64,000 bases of DNA, taken from the NCBI GenBank assembly GCA_963277665.1, contig CAUJRU010000136.1, positions 434,001 through 498,000 on the forward strand. The letters are read 5' to 3'. A program made the translations under genes and the position numbers. The stretch is from Viscum album (taxonomy: Eukaryota > Streptophyta > Magnoliopsida > Santalales > Viscaceae). The notes beneath the pieces are model-generated. The model was given only the letters and a program-made list of their open reading frames with translations. It made no database searches and was not told where the DNA came from. Below are positions 1 through 13,420 of the stretch, piece after piece. Position 1 is the stretch's first letter; every line of letters begins with the position of its first letter.

Positions 1-1097
1 TATGTGAAATGGAATTTGAAAAAAAATGAAATACTGGGTTACTTGGTTGGAATATTAGAACAGGTGCACTAGGTGATTCCGAAGAGGCTGAGGACCAGAT
101 AATTCTAGATGGATTGACGATGAAACACTATATAAATGTTTGATATGATCAGAGAAAACTATCCCTTGGAATGATATCCCATATAGTGTATCATTCATGG
201 GAACACTGATGGGTTTTCCTTTTTATATAGAGGCCACTTGAACATTGTATTGATTCCTCTCTATGGGATCGTGCACATGGGTATTGTTGGTTCGTATTGG
301 AGGATTTTGGTCATTGGGGTATGAGGTTCACAGGGTCCCACTTCTTCTATTTATACAAAGGTATTTCCCATGGTGACCACATATAACTTGATGTTTTTGT
401 GATGTGGTTCTAACCATTGGTATACATTGGACCTTGTGAATATTGTGTCATCAATGTAAATTAATTTTGGGAAAAGGTTTTTCATTAAATGTTTTTTCTT
501 GGAAATGTTTTACTGAAATTGTTCATTTAAAATGATTCCATGTGTTCTTATAAAAGTTTGAATGTTTATATATCATCTACTATTATAGCATGGAATCATT
601 ATTTTCAGTGGCATTCCACCAGTATTTGGCTCACACCCTACAAACCCCTTTTTGTGTATGTAGAATTTTTTTATTTGACCAAGGTAGAGGCAATCTATTT
701 TTTGTTGGGGGTGGTAGATTTGGTTGCTAGTGTTCCACTTCTCATAGTTTCAGGAGGTCGTGTATTGAAGGTGATAGACCTATTGGTACATGGACCTATT
801 TGGAAAATTTTAGTACTTCCATTTCTTTAATGGTATTTTTTTCATTGTTTATAGTTGTAAAATAATGAATCTGAAAATTATTGTATCTTCTTTGGTTATG
901 GTTTTTGGTTTTTGGATATTTTGTTATCATGGGTTGTTTATTATTTTATACATGATTGAAATCACTCCTAAATATAATTATTGGTACCTAGGATGATCTT
1001 TTTTACCAGTGGGGATCTAAAATTCCCTTCGGTCTGTGCCACGGGTCAGGTTAGTTGTCAGTTGGATGGAACCCTGACTTTGTGTCAAGATTTTTAG
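1..1097 (+). other. Unassigned stretch upstream of the D integrase
   Basis: No recognisable domain. A 96-residue open frame at 540-830 (+) is hydrophobic and matches no family I know. Position alone suggests decayed RNase H or linker sequence of element D, possibly with an insertion near 970-1090, where composition changes. I make no functional claim. Confidence 0.4.
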
Positions 1098-2215
1098 TTT
1101 TTCAACAAGTGAAGTCTAATAGGTAGAATCTTAAAGGAACCATGAAAAATATAACTATTAGAATGTTTATGTGGGAAGATTTTATTATGTACTTCATCAC
1201 ATTATTACCAAGGACTAAAATAATGAATGATACATTATGGGTTATTATTGATCACCTTACAAAATAGGTACATATTCTTTCTATATGAGATAATTTACCT
1301 CTTGGACACCTAGTAAGACTATATATAAATTATGTTTTAATACATTATAGTGCACCACTCTAGATTTTATTTAATTAAGATCCCTATTTTAAATAAAATA
1401 TATTGAAGAGACTTCTGAATGATTTGGATGATGAACATAATTTGAGTACTACATATCTCCCTCAAACTGACAGACTACCTGAAAGGACTCTTAAAATATT
1501 GGAATAATAGTTGAGATCATGATAAATGTTCCTTAGTGGTATATGGTATCAATATTTATCTTTTTTAAAAACTACATAAAATAATATTTTCCGTTTTTGT
1601 ATTCAAATGGAAACATATGAAGCATTATATGGAAGAGATGTCAAACATCAACTTTTTGGGATAAAGTTAGTGAGAAGAAAATTATAGGACCAGAACATAT
1701 TGATGAAAAAACAATAAATATAAAAACTATCCATGCTCATATTAAATAATCCCAATGTATGAAAAGAGTTATGTTGACAATTGGTGAATTTATATGGAAT
1801 TTCATGTGGTAGATCATATCTTTCGGAAAGCATATCTATGGAAGGGTGCCAAAAGGTTCAACAATAAATGGAAATTGAGTCCCTGTTACATGAAACCATT
1901 TAATATTCTGGTAATAATTGGATATATATATATAATCAATTTTTAATCACACCATGTCTATGTAAAGTTCATGATGTGTTCTACGTATCATTGTTAAAGA
2001 AGTATATGCCATACCCAATCCATGTACTCACTTATAAAGAAATAGTATTGGAAAATGTTCATTCTTACTATAAAGAAATTATCAATATTCTTGAAATTAG
2101 AGAGAATGTATTGATATATAGAATTAATTGACCATTAAGGTTTATTTGGAGAAACAATAAAATGGAAAAATAAATGTCGAAACATTGGTTTGTTATGAAG
2201 AAGAACAAACTACAA
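1098..2215 (+). pseudogene. Gypsy integrase relic (element D)
   Basis: Integrase inserts retrotransposon cDNA into the host chromosome. Translating across frames on the plus strand gives the standard gypsy integrase order. A QQVK-type segment followed by WEDF and LLPRTK lies near 1098-1220. NDTLWVIIDHLTK, at the start of the catalytic core, is near 1225-1265. LSTTYLPQTDRLPERTLKILE-like sequence near 1440-1505 corresponds to the family's STAYHPQTDGQSERTIQTLE. EALYGRDVK is near 1618-1650. HDVFYVSLLKKYMPYPIHVL near 1965-2030 is the family's HNVFHVSMLRKY segment just before the C-terminal region. Stops and frameshifts interrupt it throughout. It is a dead copy; family assignment is firm, lineage within gypsy is not. 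Confidence 0.88.
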
Positions 2216-2261
2216 TTGTTTAAAAGGAACTAATCAGGAGGAATTTTCATTAAGAAATTTC

Positions 2262-2276
2262 CGAAGGTGGGAAGAA
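2262..2276 (+). other. Polypurine tract of element D
   Basis: The purine-rich run GAAGGTGGGAAGAA sits immediately before an LTR start reading TATAACAC (decayed from TGTAACAC). This is the plus-strand DNA synthesis primer of gypsy elements and sets the 3' LTR boundary. Confidence 0.75.
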
Positions 2277-5200
2277 TATAACACAGTAATATTTTATGAT
2301 ATGTATCTCCTTAAATAAATTAAATTTATTAAATTTTTTACATTGAAAAAATGATCCACTATATAGTATTAAATATTAACATGATAATTGCAACAGTAAT
2401 TTGACCAAAAAGAATGGTAACCCAGCCAATAAAAAAGTAACTTAACTAATTAAATTATTAATAAAATTCAAAAATCATATAAACAAATAAATTATATAAT
2501 TTAATCACTATATGAAGAAATAAATGTTTTAAAAATAATAAATTAAGTATTGGTATTTTATTAAGTAATATGTGTTTATTTTAAATTTTATAAATAATAT
2601 AATGTTTTAAAAAAGGGATTTATTTTCCAAAAATATATTAACAAATTAATATTTTTTATAATGATTTACAATAATTTTATGAGGCCTTGAGTAATTTTTC
2701 AATGTGTCATAAAAATAAGCTATAATTTGAAAATATGAAAATTTTGAATAAATGAAGAAATAATTAAAAAATAAAATTTTCCATATTTATAAAATTATTT
2801 TCATAAATTGCATCCCATTTTTGAAATTATAAATATTAAAATGGTTAGGTTTATATTTTTTTATTTTTCTAAAGTAACTGGAATTTTAGTGAATAATATA
2901 ATATGAAAATTTATGGTATTTGGCCTTATAAGTAAATATATGAATTTATTATTCATTAATGATGTATAGATAATGTAAGCCCCATTACTTCTTACACACA
3001 TATCTTATTACTATATTTAGTCATGTGAAATGTCACTATTGATTATGTTGATCAAAATAATAAACTAATGAATACAATAATTGATAAACCCCACTGTCCT
3101 CCAATATAAATACCTCCCTCACAACCACATATCCTCAAACTTTCAAATACATAAAGATAGATATTATTCTACCAAATTACCTTCAGAAATCACAACTACA
3201 TGTTTTGGTATTTATGGTATCACTATTATACCATTTATAATCCCCTTAAAGAGGATCTCAATGAGACGACACTAAAGATGTAAAACCTTCACTCTATCTC
3301 TTCTAATTTCATATCTTTTCTTATCCTTCAGTAACCTTCCCAATCTAATGGGACATTATCATTATAGTTTCATAAATATTTTTTATTTTTATTTTCTTAA
3401 TGATTTATCCATCAACAATTTTATTATACTCTACTTTCATTATAAAAAATTAAAACAACATATGTAAGTTGTCGATTTACCATCCTCATAGAAAAAGAGT
3501 TTTGGTTTTTCAATTCATTCTTCATGTATGGTCATAAAATAATTTTTTTAATAAAGTTAATTATATATTTATTAATTTTTTTAATGTTCTGTAACCATTA
3601 TATTTTCATAATACTAATTTGGAAAATCTAGTTCATGATGATAAAAAAACTGTCAAAATAAATCAAACATATTTCATTAAAGTTTTTTCTAATGAATCAA
3701 ACTCATATATAGAAAAATGATATATAAGAATAATAAATATTTTTTATCTTCATTGATAAAATATAATTTCAATTCATGAAAACTATTACCATTTTACATT
3801 ATCTTTCATACATGTACACAAGTGAACCAATCGCGGAAAAAAGGAAACGAACACTCCTAAATAACAAAATTGAATATTATAACTCAAAAAAAAATGAAAA
3901 AATGATCATAATGAAATATTAATATATCACATTTTGTATTAAGTGTTTATAAATTAAATTATTAACGAATCTATTTCCATTATCCATGAAATTATGTGCA
4001 AGTGAAGAACAAATTCAGACATATGGTAAGGGATTCTCTCCGAATTGCAAATTTTCCTTAGGACATGCTTTCTATCTCTCTAAAACAATGTAATTCTTAA
4101 TTATTCTTTTTAATCATCCAAAATTATGTGTTTGTGTTCCATAAATTTGTACTATTATCAATTATTTTTACTTTAATGGGTAAATAAATGTTTTATAATG
4201 TCCCCATTTCAATTCCTCTCTAAAAGCATGTCTGATTTAGGGGAACTTCCCAATTTCATACCCATTTTCATGTACAATACACAAACTATTTCAAACCAAA
4301 AATAGTTTTATAAAATAAATCTACAAATACTAAAAATATATATTTTGATGGTTTTTTGAATAAACTTATTCTTTTCTTACCAAAAATTCCCTTTAATATT
4401 TTCCCTTAAATTGCATAAAAGTTACTCACTTCTAAAGTTTCATAAACACTATTTTTAAAGGTTTTAATTTGAGTAAGAGAAACTTTATCATGATCTATGG
4501 ATATTTTCCCACCTAAATTTCTTATTATTGTTTTGAATATCTCATTTTTCGACACTATTTTGATATTAACTTTGGTTATGTCATATTGACCACTAATTAT
4601 TTGCGTGTGGTTTGTGCATAAATGCCTTTCAATTATGATAACAATTCATTAAAGTATTCTATAAATATCAATATTTCTTGTACCAAATATATGAATATAT
4701 TCTTTTACATATACTATTTTTTACATAAGCGATTTTCATTGATATTTTTTAACTAGTGAAGAATTGAAAATTTTGTATTTTCTACTCAATACAGATATTT
4801 TTAAGTCATATTATTCACGAATAAATCTACTTATGATGAATAATTTAGACTTGTAGTGATGGGTGGGTCCTAGTTAAAGGTAACCCCTTGATGCATTGAC
4901 TGGTCTAAAGAGAGAAAATAGTTGGTGAAAACCCCTTCATGTTTATTTCTTGGTAAAATCATACAGGTTTTTACCCACAAACATAAATATTTTTATGAGA
5001 TAATGGTTCACATTCCAGATACATTACATTCAATAGTAAATAATATTCTTTATTCATTATTAAATTATTAAATTCCATGTAATTTTCACTATGAAAAATG
5101 TATGGATTCATTTTTATTTTTAGTTTACTAAGGGATTGCTTTTCTAGTTATTTACCTTTCCATAATGACTATGAATTATTGACAATGCTTCACCTATTAT

Positions 5201-5479
5201 ATATTATTGTATCCAATACTAAGTGTTTTTGATCAACCTTTTATTTTTTTTTCTATCCTAGGTTTATGAAGATGAAATCATTAAATAAGTTGAACTGAAT
5301 CTGTTAATTTTTCCTTTTTTATATTCTATGTTTAATTATAATTGTAATTATGGAACCATGTATGTATATATTTCTTTGATACTACTAAACTAGTCAATCA
5401 ATGGTGATGTGATCCCTTATATGTATTTTTTTAATAAAATAACCTATGAATATGGGCTACTTAGGTAGGGGTTGTTACA
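2277..5479 (+). repeat. 3' LTR of element D, about 3.2 kb
   Basis: It starts at TATAACAC directly after the polypurine tract and ends at GGGGTTGTTACA (5468-5479), whose reverse complement TGTAACAACCCC matches the start, so the LTR has a terminal inverted repeat. The interior is AT-rich and non-coding; open frames such as 3081-3275 have no family signature. A TATA-like box lies near 3105. With only one copy in the window, the right boundary rests on the terminal motif alone. Confidence 0.6.
3105..3113 (+). promoter_or_regulatory. Candidate TATA box in D LTR
   Basis: TATAAATAC in the context CCAATATAAATACCTCC lies 828 bases into the LTR on the element's sense strand. The form is typical of plant LTR promoters, but AT-rich DNA gives many chance matches. 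Confidence 0.3.
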
Positions 5480-8400
5480 TAGGTTATTGATATTTTATCT
5501 TCAGAAATTAGTTTTTAAACAGTAAGCTTTTTTAAATCATTTTCCTTAAAACAATATTAAAAAGCCCATAATGGAATCAGGAAAAATAATAAAAAACATC
5601 ATGAGGAAAATATCTTATGAATTTTGAAATAAATTTCTAAAAATATAAGGTCATAAAACCTTTTGGAAATAATTTATTTAAAAATAGAAAATAGAAAAAT
5701 ATATCGGATATTTTATATAAAATTTTGACCATGAAGGCATAAAATACTATTCGTGTCTTACATGTAAAAATAAAGATTTCAATTATATTTTTGGTAACCT
5801 ATAAATGAACATTATTTGAGGAATATTATGATTCCATAAAAAAATTAAAAATGTATTTAATTGGAACCAATTTAAATAATATCTAGCTTTATGATTAAGA
5901 ATATTGGAAAAAAATTTAGAAACATTATTTTTGGAAATATAAGTTTTTGGCTGAAGAGAGAAATAAGGATGATAGTCATGAAAAACATTTTTTTGATATA
6001 TTGAGTACATAAATAGAGTAAAATAAAGGTCAACCATGTATTCTCATAACATAACAAAAGGAAAATTAATTTAATCAATTTGATAATATATAGATAATTA
6101 TATTTTTTTTATCAGAAACATAATCCAAAACAATTTTGATAAACGATGAGATTATATCATAAAAACAGTACCATTATTGAAACATCTGAACAATAAAACC
6201 TATGAAAGAGATATAAAAAATGAATATTTGAATATAAATAAATTTTTAGAGAATAATAATAAAATAAATAAATGGGAATTATATACCACACCAAAAAGAA
6301 TCATATTGTGAACATGATATGTGTCTCAGAAAAAAAGAATGAAATACTAAAAATTCCTTAACAAAAGTCTCGACCCACTTTGTACACATTTTAACCTCAT
6401 GTATGATAAATATATTTTTATTAAAAATATATTAATGAATAATATATATATATATATGATATGACATTCTTTATACTTACACCCTTTTCTTATTGGTTCA
6501 TTAAAAATTATATGTTAAAGACATGGTTTGAGAAATATTTCCTTTATTTTCCGTGAATGATTTGATTTTTTGATTTTGGTCCTCATACTTTGTAAATATT
6601 TCATTCATATTCATAATTATTAATAAGATATAAAAATCATATATCATAAATAAATTTGAATTATAGTGATGCATAAATGTTAGAGATAGAAAATGAAATA
6701 CACCATTAATGGAGACTAGAGGCCATACGTACACATGAATATTGTATAGATTTTTATGAAAAAATAATGATATAGGGTTAAATAATATATTACCATTAAT
6801 TATTTTTTAATTTCATATATAATAGACATATTAATCATACCGATACTAAATACCTTCCATGTAGAGCATGAAAATACCACATTACTTCGAAAGATTGTAG
6901 TTTGTTATACACACGATTAATGTTATTGTATTCCCAAAGAAAGGATGGTAAAATTGAAAATGTTATATCATGATTCAGTAATCTTATTAATATCATAAAT
7001 ATCATCTATATAAATAATAAATCCATAATTAAATCTATTCATGATAGGTGGTGATGGAAAATGATTAATGTCGTTTCTTGCATCCGTTGTCTTCCATACA
7101 AGGTAATGATGAATTTTTGTTACCCATTTGATAAAAGATAAGAAGGATTTAGGTAATTATAATATGATTTAAATAACTATGTATATTAAATATACATATA
7201 ATTTTATACAAACATGTTTTAAAAATAATTCAAATTGGTTCACGAAGAAATAATAAAACTGCCGGCTAGGCATGTTAGATTTTCAATAGAAAACATTATT
7301 GGTTTAGACCAATGGGATTATTAAGTAGGATATTGGGACAAAAGGAAGCTTAAAAAGTGATATAAGGTAATTAATGATCTTATATGGGATAGACCTATCT
7401 TTAACAAAAGGTTTTGTCTGTATTTAGTGGAGAGGTGAGTTTGTGGAATTTATAAGCGAGATGAGTGGAACACATGTAATTTTTTAAAAGAAAAAGGTGT
7501 GCACATGTTTTTCACCTTATTGAAGGTAATAAAATGAAAAATTATATAAATAGAAAAATAAACGGTCTCAGTATGTCTATATAATGTGATTTTGACATAT
7601 TTTGGGTAATTTGTATCCATTATCATTTTAATTTAACTCACGATAAATCCATTTTTACATTTAGCACCATAATGATTCTTTTAATGTTAATTATATCAAA
7701 TTAATGAGTTGATCTTATTAGAAAATATATATTATTCATATTCCATTTTTGGAATCCATTTTTCAATAATTATTTTACAAAAGTGGATAATTTTAATTTA
7801 ATGATACAAACACAAACGTGACGAGAAAGCAGTTTTCCGAAGAGAAAATGTTCCAGTGTTTTAAATGATTTTATATCAAAATTTAATATCAAATTGATTC
7901 CTTTAAAATAAATTGAATTTATAGATATATAATTGAACTAATTTTACATTTATGCCTATATATGTTTTTTTTATTTTTTAATAAAAAATAAATTTCATTG
8001 TAAACACTCTATTTTAAACTACTCATAAAAAAATATCTAAAATAAAATTATCAAAAATTAACCATAAGAAAATTTTTACATGATTATTTCATAATAGAAT
8101 TTAATTTTTTCAAATAAATTTCTGTAATATAGAATAAATTTAGTTTAATATAATTTCTCAAAAGGAGGTTATTTTTTTTCAGAAATATAGGTTGTATACA
8201 TAAAATTGGATTTATTATTACATCTTTCCTTGAAATAAAATATTATAAATTTAGAAAAAAATATTCAATATAAAATAAATTAATATCAATAATAAATAAC
8301 TCAAAGTTATTTATTAAATTTATTGAGATAATACATTGTTTGGCGAATTAAAAAAGGTCAAAAAATATCCCCTCTATATTAATATGAATTTATTTTAATT

Positions 8401-8782
8401 TATCGTTATTTTTTAACTATTCTATCTATAATATAAACATGTTTGAACCTTATATTACAAAAATTTAGTTATAACTATTCATACATTATATTCAAATGGT
8501 TATGTGATAACTAACTTATTAAATAATAATATCTTAATAATATTTCATATTTTGTTTAAACCCACAGTTGTGTGTAATGAATGATAAAGCTAATGTTGCG
8601 TGTGATACAAGAAAATTTAGTGTTATGTGTAATGTATGATATACATTAGTTTTTATGTATCCAAGATACAATAAATTATTTTTGTAATGAATATTAAACA
8701 TGGTGTTGAGTGTAATGCAAAATATTGAAAATATTATATTGATTTGAAAAATAAATATTTCAAAAAATCAAAATGTGTTACA
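5480..8782 (-). repeat. 3' LTR of element A, left-truncated
   Basis: The right end reads GTGTTACA at 8775-8782, followed by a pyrimidine-rich stretch (TTATACCCC), as in the LTR-polypurine junction of element E. It contains a 30-nt motif copy at about 6708-6736 and a decayed promoter box at 7446-7454. Short open frames at 5783-6078 and 6501-6734 are chance frames in AT-rich LTR sequence. Confidence 0.65.
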
Positions 8783-9407
8783 TTATACCCCATAATAATG
8801 AATTTATATATCATAATTCATCACATTAGTACCATTGAATGAGGTTTGTTCTATATCATTTCATCCTCATGTTCTAACTTATCTTCTTCACGTTTCAATT
8901 TTTTCACAAAAAAAAAACCATTACCAGGTCAGTGGTTTTGTTTCATAGAATATTCTATGTACGATTATGAACCTCAACCGATTGTTTATTATAAGAAAGA
9001 TCATTCCCCAAGGGAATGTCCTCTTATTTCAATATAGGTGATGGATCATGTATATATATCCTTAGTATTTTAACTTATAATGAATTGAGAAACTGAGAGA
9101 TGTTCGATGGATGTTCCAAATTTCTAGTTACTATTACAATAAGATAAAATATTTTAAATAGACTGATATACCTATAGAGTATATTTACATTATTTAGTTC
9201 ACACGGAAATTCATAAAATGAAATTCTCACTGACTACAAATTCATGATCACATCGATTCTTACCATTATATAGTTTTTTAACTTTTTGATGTCCTTACGT
9301 GTTACTAAATGGCTCTAACATTCTCTGTCATATCATATGTTTGATTAGTTACAAATATCTTTCGTTTGAAAAATTTATTCAAGTATATTATAGTTTTACA
9401 TTTATTT
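8783..9407 (-). other. 3' internal region of element A
   Basis: This lies between the 3' LTR of A and its integrase relic. It should hold the decayed C-terminal integrase region and untranslated 3' end. No domain is readable. A short open frame at 8846-9037 (+) is on the wrong strand and shows no family signature. Confidence 0.5.
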
Positions 9408-9870
9408 TCATAAAGGGAATAATAATAATCCATCTAAATGTTTTATTGAATGATTTTTTTTGGAAATGTCAACTATACTAAGGTGTGGATCCCAACTAAC
9501 TTTGGAATTCATAGAATAAGATCGTATAATATCATATTTGGTATGAATTTTTCTATTAGAAAATCTTTTTTGAGGATGGTATATAGTGTTTAAACACAAC
9601 ATTATATTACTATCATGTAGAAGAATGAACCAAAATATTGAGGTAAATATCACATCCCATTTAGATAAAAATCAATGTGGTACTCCATATTGACTTACCA
9701 CTTACATCATATACATTTTTTTCAAGAGGATATTGAGATAAATATTCTATCATCGTAACAAAATGTGATTATTTAGTAGGAAGATCAACAATAACCCAAA
9801 ATTATCTGAATATAAAATATAATATTAACCATAAAGGTTACAATTACTATTAATATTATGTTCACAAAGA
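9408..9870 (-). pseudogene. Gypsy integrase core relic (element A)
   Basis: Reading the minus strand across frames, NFWVIVDLPTK-SHFVTM (about 9790-9840) matches the family's IWVIVDRLTKSAHFLP. Further on, FTSIFWFILLHDSNIMLC and NTIYHPQKRFSNRKIHT (inside the 81-residue frame 9408-9653) match the FTSRFW...STAYHPQTDGQSERTIQT block. WDPHLSIVDISKKN matches WDEHLPLVEFAYNN. The order is correct for integrase. Key catalytic context is damaged and stops are frequent, so the copy is dead. Confidence 0.82.
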
Positions 9871-10910
9871 TTAAATACATTCATACTTAAATAACATTGT
9901 CTCGAAAACATATACAACACCATAGGAGTGTATTACTATTAAGGTATCCTATAATATTCTTAATCTTTATGAACCCCCATCACCTTAATCCTTAAAAGGG
10001 GTGTAAATGATTTTGAACATATTATAAATCATAAAATAGTTAACCCATTTTGGTATCCATAACTCTTAAGATAATATTACATTAAAAGATATATACATAG
10101 AAATGTTTGTTCAAAATATATTACTTATATAACCACTTATATTATAAAAAAATTTCATTGGAATCATGGGTCTATCCTTATGTTGATATATTATCAAATG
10201 TAATGTAATTTTTCCTAAATAAAATTTGGGGGTTACAATTACATGAAATTTCACATAATTTTGAAAACTAATATTTTCATAAGGCCTATTCATAAAAAAT
10301 CTAGAATTAATTTCCGAAATATATAGTAGGGGATAAGTGTGACTTAATTATAATGATTCACATAATCCCTTTAATTTCATAATATTTCTTTTTTCTATTT
10401 CATTATAAGGATATTAGGTATTTTCATTCACATTATCACATGTATTTGTTTATTTATTCACATAATTCCCAAACTCCTTGAACATGAAACATTGGAGTGT
10501 GGGTGGTGTATTAGTTGGAGACCTCTTATACAGTATTTCATTAATCATCCCATTTTTCAAAATTCAATATTCACATTATTTATTACTTCGTATTCCTTAT
10601 GTAAACCACCTCCTAGTTAAATTAAATTAATTACCTTAATGATACTTCCCATATTTATAGAATAAAGTTGAATGTAATTTAAATAATCCATTCTAGTTTT
10701 CTTAAGAATTGATCTTGATTTACTTATCATATCAATCAATTTTTTTGAATATACATTTTTCATTTATTAATTTATTGAACATTGAACAAATTATTCATAT
10801 CTAATAATGTATATTATACCCATATAGTTTTTAAGCATTTCTATTTATCCACAATATAATTGATAATTTTTTCTATTAGTGTTGATGATTAAACCAAAAT
10901 TATACTATAG
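9871..10910 (-). other. Decayed pol linker of element A
   Basis: About 1 kb between the integrase and RNase H relics on the same strand. It should include the integrase zinc-binding region. I cannot read it; the open frame 10111-10293 (-) shows no motif I trust. Confidence 0.45.
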
Positions 10911-11389
10911 ATGTCTTGTAAAATTTTCTTCACATAAACAAATAGATTGATCATTATTTATCTTCAAAATAATGAATTCCATCTACATGTTTTTTGTAGA
11001 ATATGAGTGGTTTCATTACAAAGAAATATTCAGTTAAACTCTTCCCATTATAGAGACTCATTTTAATTTATTCACTCATGTTCTTACCAAGATTTCAATA
11101 GCGATAAGATTCACCTTCCAAATGAGGAAGCACCAAAATTACTAGCTCACTATAAAAACTCTGATGAATAGAATATATCTTTTCATTGGTACTGAACCAT
11201 TTCTTAGTAAATAGCGACACTATAGAACCACTAATAAGAGAGGTACATTGCCTCAAGAAGTACTCAATAGAATATTGTTCTTTCATTTTATTATATGGAT
11301 GTGAATAATGCTTCATACAAAACAAGTCAATTCATAAGAAAAAACTCTTACCATTTATAAAAGAAAAAGGAAAACCTAAAGTCAAGATA
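10911..11389 (-). pseudogene. Gypsy reverse transcriptase end and RNase H relic (element A)
   Basis: The 76-residue minus frame 11095-11325 reads TSLISGSIVSLFTKKWFSTNE then SELVILVLPHLEG, which follows the gypsy pattern PLTRLTRK...F.W...CE and APVLVLP.EG between reverse transcriptase and RNase H. Downstream, near 10920-11010, PLIFYKKHVDGIHYFE matches the RNase H block ALKIWRHYLYGVHFEI. Both are weakened but in the right order before the integrase relic. The catalytic reverse transcriptase part upstream is not seen because the LINE-like insertion begins near 11390. Confidence 0.65.
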
Positions 11390-13420
11390 GTGGGGTTAAA
11401 AAAAAGAAATTCCCTCACACATCAACAAAGGAACTACAGACCATAAAAAAACATCTCATTTCCATAATCCAAATCATCATTAGTATCCCACTCAAAATGG
11501 AATTTACTCTGTATGATGATTTTTCGAATATCAGTATTGACCATACTCGATAACTTAGAAGAAGATAAATTAGACACAGTTTTAGGAATAAGGAAATAAT
11601 TCATCCTTTGAATTTTCTTTCAGGGAGAAGGTGTAAATCCCTCACCTTCAATTTCCTTTTAGAGTGTATCCTTAAAGTAGGAATGATTTCCATTGCATGT
11701 TTACCTCATGGGGGTGCTATAATCCTCACCTTTTGCAACATGACGATGAACCCTATTGTGAACCTCTATGATATAATTCATACCATGAATCTCATCACAC
11801 TTTAATCCTGTACTAGGACTTGAATTCATGTCAGGGTTTAGAGTGATAGAGTAAAAAGGGGATCCAACAACAATCAAACTAGTAGTCACAAATCCAAAAT
11901 CAAGAGCAGCAGCACATCCATCATTTGATGTAACCTCTATTGTAGTGTTTACCTGAGTATTAGAGGGGCCATTGTTAGCTCTCAATAGTTATGTATCCAC
12001 TATATGTTCCTTTATATTCAAAAGTAGAGGATTATCTTCCTCAAAAGACAACACATCATACATAGTGGAAGATGGATTGGTGAGAAAATCTCTATTCTAA
12101 TCAATGTGTTGTGAAAAATCGATATTCGTCCTCTCTGATTTCCATCAAACAATATTATATGAATGAACCTTAATCCCACATCTATCGTAGGAGATCCTCC
12201 TCTGTCATTGTTTCGAAAAATTCCAAACAATGATACATTCATTATAGAAAAGTGGGTTTCTTTCATACTCGACATCAACTTGGATGTCATCCATTAGAGA
12301 GGAAAGAGGTACCATTTAAATCATGGTGGATCTTTGATCAATCTACACTAACATCATAGTAATGTTTCCAAACCGAACAATCTAAGTCTCCTTGTCAAGT
12401 TATACGAGAGTCACAATTACTTTTCTAATATCATAAAGAATATTTCGATGCGAAAGTATCCAATTAAGACCATGAAGTTGAATCTAGACCTAATAAAATG
12501 CATTCCTTGCATGTGAATCATTGATGTACAGGGAGAATTCATGAAGGTGAATCCATCCATGTTCTATAAATAGAGACCCAGTTGTACAGACATGAATTTT
12601 ACAAGAATCTAGAAGAAAAATACAATGAGAGAAACCATGTCCAATAGATACACATCACTAATCAGAAAATCCCCACAAAAATGAGATCCACCTGACCAAA
12701 TCATCAAACCTCTAATACTATTTACCCTTGGGTAAAACAAGGAAGACAATCAAAGAGTTTCCCCAATTATAATCCTTTTAGAAAACACATCAGGATTAGA
12801 TTCAACAAGGGATGATGACCCCTTTCTAAGAATTATTCTAGAATAAGATTCAATGTAAGACACAAATTCATACTTCGACACATCAATCGGGTTTATCCTC
12901 TATAAATCCAAAATAAAAGAGTCAAGAGTCAATTTTGATACTACAGCAGTTGATAAAATGGAGTCATTGTAAACATCATAAAACCTAGGTTTCGTTAGTA
13001 GAAGCACTAGATCAGAAATAGAATGTTGACCCCATGGGCCTCCATCATCTAGATTATCATGAGAATCAATCGAGAAGCTGGATTTAGAGTCAACACATTT
13101 CTCCTTCATGGTGACATCATGATCCCACAAATCTACTTTAGTCAGACAACCACAGGAATCATGATCCCATATAGATCCCTCCATCAGATTTGTGTGATCT
13201 CAAAGACATAACACACCATCGTTTCGAGCATCAGACTGAACAAAAATAGCCTGAACAGCATCAAATTGGGACACCGAAAGACCTACCAGATGCACATGTC
13301 CACTGAGAAACCGCCCAACTTTATTCATAGTGGATCCCATTTCTCCATCCACGAGCAGCGGACCAATAAAAAATGGAAGAGGAATCACAAACCCCATAAT
13401 GATTCATATGTTTAGAATGT
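11390..13420 (-). pseudogene. LINE ORF1-like relic (DUF4283-like), inserted in element A
   Basis: This block is visibly richer in G and C than its surroundings and has longer minus-strand frames (11701-11985, 12018-12290, 12900-13184, 13200-13397) read in order from the right. The first begins MGFVIPLPFFIGPLLVDG, a proline-rich N-terminus as in plant L1-type ORF1. Near 12424-12500 the minus strand reads IQLHGLNWILSHRNILYDI, then RFGNITMMLV, resembling the DUF4283 pattern of plant LINE ORF1 (V.I.GLP...W....L..IA...G, then ARVLVEVD). I see no endonuclease or LINE reverse transcriptase, so ORF2 is missing; this is unusual because LINEs normally lose the 5' side. It could also be a captured DUF4283 gene. 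Several stops make it non-functional. Confidence 0.55.

Larger units (their letters stand above)
1..5479 (+). mobile_element. Ty3/gypsy element D, 3' part (pol relic plus 3' LTR)
   Basis: This is the 3' portion of a plus-strand gypsy retrotransposon whose 5' part lies outside the window. The order integrase relic (about 1098-2215), polypurine tract (2262-2276) and LTR (2277-5479) is the normal order for the end of a gypsy element. The reading frame is broken by many stops and frameshifts, so nothing here can be translated as a whole. The first 1.1 kb should hold RNase H and the integrase zinc-binding region, but I could not recognise them. Because the 5' LTR is absent, neither the age nor the target duplication can be judged. 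Confidence 0.8.

Noticed and set aside
540..830. 96-residue plus-strand open frame as a small host gene
   Set aside because: It has no domain, sits upstream of a gypsy integrase relic, and its hydrophobic composition is what T-rich DNA gives by chance.
8846..9037. 63-residue plus frame as a gene next to element A
   Set aside because: It is antisense inside the 3' internal region of element A and has no motif.
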